Of a stretch of 64,000 nucleotides of DNA, positions 62,835 through 64,000 are shown piece by piece. Within the stretch, counting starts at the first letter, position 1. Each line of letters begins with the position of its first letter. The notes beneath the pieces were generated by a model. It searched no databases. It was given only the letters and a program-made list of their open reading frames with translations, and had not been told where the DNA came from. The DNA comes from Roseovarius atlanticus (GTDB lineage: Bacteria; Pseudomonadota; Alphaproteobacteria; Rhodobacterales; Rhodobacteraceae): contig NZ_LAXJ01000018.1 of the NCBI RefSeq assembly GCF_001441615.1, positions 1 through 64,000 of the forward strand. Reading direction: 5' to 3'. The position numbers were made by a program, and so were the translations under genes.

Positions 62835-63415
62835 TGCTTATGGCCCGTCTCAAAGTTTCCCTGCGCAGCTTCTTCGAAGAAACGCGTGGCTCGCTTATGG
62901 TCGAATCCGTTGTATCGCTGCCACTGCTCTTTTGGGCCATGGCCGCCACGTTCGACTTCTTCGAGATCCACCGCTACAAGAGCGTCCGCGAAAAGGGCAC
63001 GTTCACCATCGCGGACATGATCTCGCGCGAAACCCGCGCCGGGGGCCTGACATCCATCTATCTAGACAACGCCAAGATCCTGTTCGACGAGATCACCAAT
63101 GACAACGGCGTGAACCAGATCCGCGTCTCGGTAGTGTCCTACGACAAAGACGACGACGAATACGGCATCGTCTGGTCTCAGGTGCGCGGCACCGGCCCGA
63201 TGGGCGAGCTTACGACCGCGCAGGTCAAGGATTCGCACGCCACCCTGCCGGACGTGGCGGACGGTGAAGAGATCATCCTGGTCGAATCCACCTCGTCCTA
63301 CGAACCGCTTTTCAACGTCGGCCTGAACGACGTGACCATCGGCACGCGGGTGTTCAGCGCGATCCGCTTCGCGCCCCAGATCTGCTACGAAGGCGTCTGC
63401 GGCCTGCAAAACTGA
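62834..63415 (+). CDS. TadE/TadF-like pseudopilin
   Basis: This 193-residue protein is of the same general type: leader RLKVSLRSFFEETRGSLMV, then ESVVSLPLLFWAMAATFDFF and EIHRYKSVREKGTFTIADMI. The C-terminal part is periplasmic with a terminal CYEGVCGLQN pair of cysteines. It completes a three-gene unit (VWA, TadE-like, TadF-like). No TadA ATPase, RcpA or Flp pilin gene is present in the window, so the assembly machinery must lie elsewhere or not exist. Confidence 0.86.
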   Translation: MLMARLKVSLRSFFEETRGSLMVESVVSLPLLFWAMAATFDFFEIHRYKSVREKGTFTIADMISRETRAGGLTSIYLDNAKILFDEITNDNGVNQIRVSVVSYDKDDDEYGIVWSQVRGTGPMGELTTAQVKDSHATLPDVADGEEIILVESTSSYEPLFNVGLNDVTIGTRVFSAIRFAPQICYEGVCGLQN

Positions 63416-63420
63416 CCGGT

Positions 63421-63437
63421 CCGCGCCTCAGGCGCGG
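63421..63437. terminator. Hairpin between convergent genes
   Basis: CCGCGCC-TCA-GGCGCGG is a perfect 7-bp stem, 6 bases after the TadF-like stop. The TCA in its loop is the stop codon of the minus-strand gene. It probably serves both directions. Confidence 0.5.
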
Positions 63438-63907
63438 TCGGCAATCAGGGCGGCGATCATCTCGGCCATCATCTTTGATTGATGCCCGGGCGTAACCCCG
63501 CCCAGCCCGATCCGGCGGCCGATCCGCCACCACAGCCCCGGACGCCACCGCGCCGGGGCTTTGGTTTTCGCCTTGATCAGGAACCCGTTCGACGGTTTGA
63601 AGGCGAAAAGGCCGCGGTCCATCGTCTCGATATCCGAAATCGCCACGATCACCTCGCCGTCGCCGCTACGCACCGCGGCCCGGGTCAGCTCGATCTTCTG
63701 CGCCGTCGCCCGGCGCATCGCGTCCCCCATCCAGACCGCCACCGCGCCCAAGAGGACCAGGAACAGCTGCCAGGCCAGCGCATCGAAGCTGCGCGTCAGC
63801 CCGATCCAGATCAGCAGCGCGCCCAACAGCACCAGACAGCCGACGCCCAGCACGCGCCGCCCCGTCGATGCCTGCATGACCGCCAGTACCTCGTCGTGGT
63901 CGCTCAT
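63428..63907 (-). CDS. Small membrane protein, unknown function
   Basis: This 159-residue protein has two adjacent transmembrane helices (VLGVGCLVLLGALLIWIGLT; LAWQLFLVLLGAVAVWMGDA) and a cytoplasmic C-terminal domain (AVRSGDGEVIVAISDIETMD, then FLIKAKTKAPARWRPGLWWR) that resembles bacterial PH-like membrane proteins. GGGAGACGGGC lies ahead of the ATG at 63907. No function can be assigned. It is convergent with the TadF-like gene. Confidence 0.78.
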   Translation of the reverse strand: MSDHDEVLAVMQASTGRRVLGVGCLVLLGALLIWIGLTRSFDALAWQLFLVLLGAVAVWMGDAMRRATAQKIELTRAAVRSGDGEVIVAISDIETMDRGLFAFKPSNGFLIKAKTKAPARWRPGLWWRIGRRIGLGGVTPGHQSKMMAEMIAALIADRA

Positions 63908-64000
63908 CGCCGCCCGTCTCCCTGTATTGGCCGCTTGTGGGCCTGATAGCCGGATTGCGGCCCGCGCGCGAGAGCGAAAAGCCATCGTCCGACCGCGCGC

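Overview
The window reads as a stretch of chromosome from a marine-type alphaproteobacterium of the Rhodobacteraceae (Roseobacter group). This rests on the high GC content with strong GC3 bias, genes packed with ATGA and TGATG overlaps, a GlpSTPQ/DUF2160/GlpV-type glycerol ABC transporter, a soxBDAG sarcosine oxidase cluster, an ALDH16-type two-module aldehyde dehydrogenase, a nrdR-ribD pair and a dnaG-rpoD pair. The genus cannot be named from sequence reading alone. No rRNA, tRNA, CRISPR array, insertion sequence or prophage was seen.

Layout. 1-4.6 kb: the end of an SDR gene, then a minus-strand group (Rieske oxygenase, GcvT-like protein, EamA permease) divergent from a LysR regulator. 4.8-8.8 kb: a three-subunit molybdenum hydroxylase in medium-small-large order, followed by a MoaD/ThiS-like sulfur carrier. 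8.8-9.8 kb: an HWE-type histidine kinase. 10-22.2 kb: a complete glycerol / glycerol-3-phosphate module (glpR divergent from glpD, ABC transporter, glpK, iron-type alcohol dehydrogenase). Two small secreted cysteine-containing proteins sit inside the transporter operon. 22.5-32 kb: amidohydrolase, LysR regulator, aldehyde dehydrogenase, M19 dipeptidase homologue, BCCT transporter and a two-gene unit of unknown function. 32.3 kb: riboflavin synthase. 33-37.6 kb: capsule genes (KpsS, Wza-like lipoprotein, KpsC). 37.6-41.7 kb: cupin protein, ALDH16 and deoC. 41.9-43.7 kb: a small exported peptide and a two-component system. 43.8-46.4 kb: nrdR-ribD-hypothetical. 46.6-48.4 kb: SDR, YjbQ, dodecin and a small ORF. 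48.6-52.6 kb: rpoD and dnaG. 52.7-60.2 kb: small exported protein, soxBDAG, GFA-like protein and glutamate dehydrogenase. 60.5-63.4 kb: a VWA pilus-assembly-like protein and two TadE-like pseudopilins. The right end holds a small membrane protein.

How the genes fit together. The strongest theme is use of methylated amines and polyols. The Rieske/GcvT-like pair, the BCCT carrier and the M19 homologue are family types linked elsewhere to quaternary amine breakdown. Sarcosine oxidase, a GFA-like protein and glutamate dehydrogenase could handle the resulting sarcosine, C1 units and nitrogen. The glp block is a self-contained glycerol catabolic regulon. Two families of short palindromic repeats lie between genes. 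A pair of one family sits inside the glp operon, flanked by a 12-base direct repeat that spans the glpT stop and the glpP start. The most notable features are this repeat pair, the complementary ATPase asymmetry of GlpS/GlpT, the extra exported proteins in the glp operon, the M19 homologue lacking two usual metal ligands, and a near-perfect LysR-type box in front of the aldehyde dehydrogenase-BCCT group.
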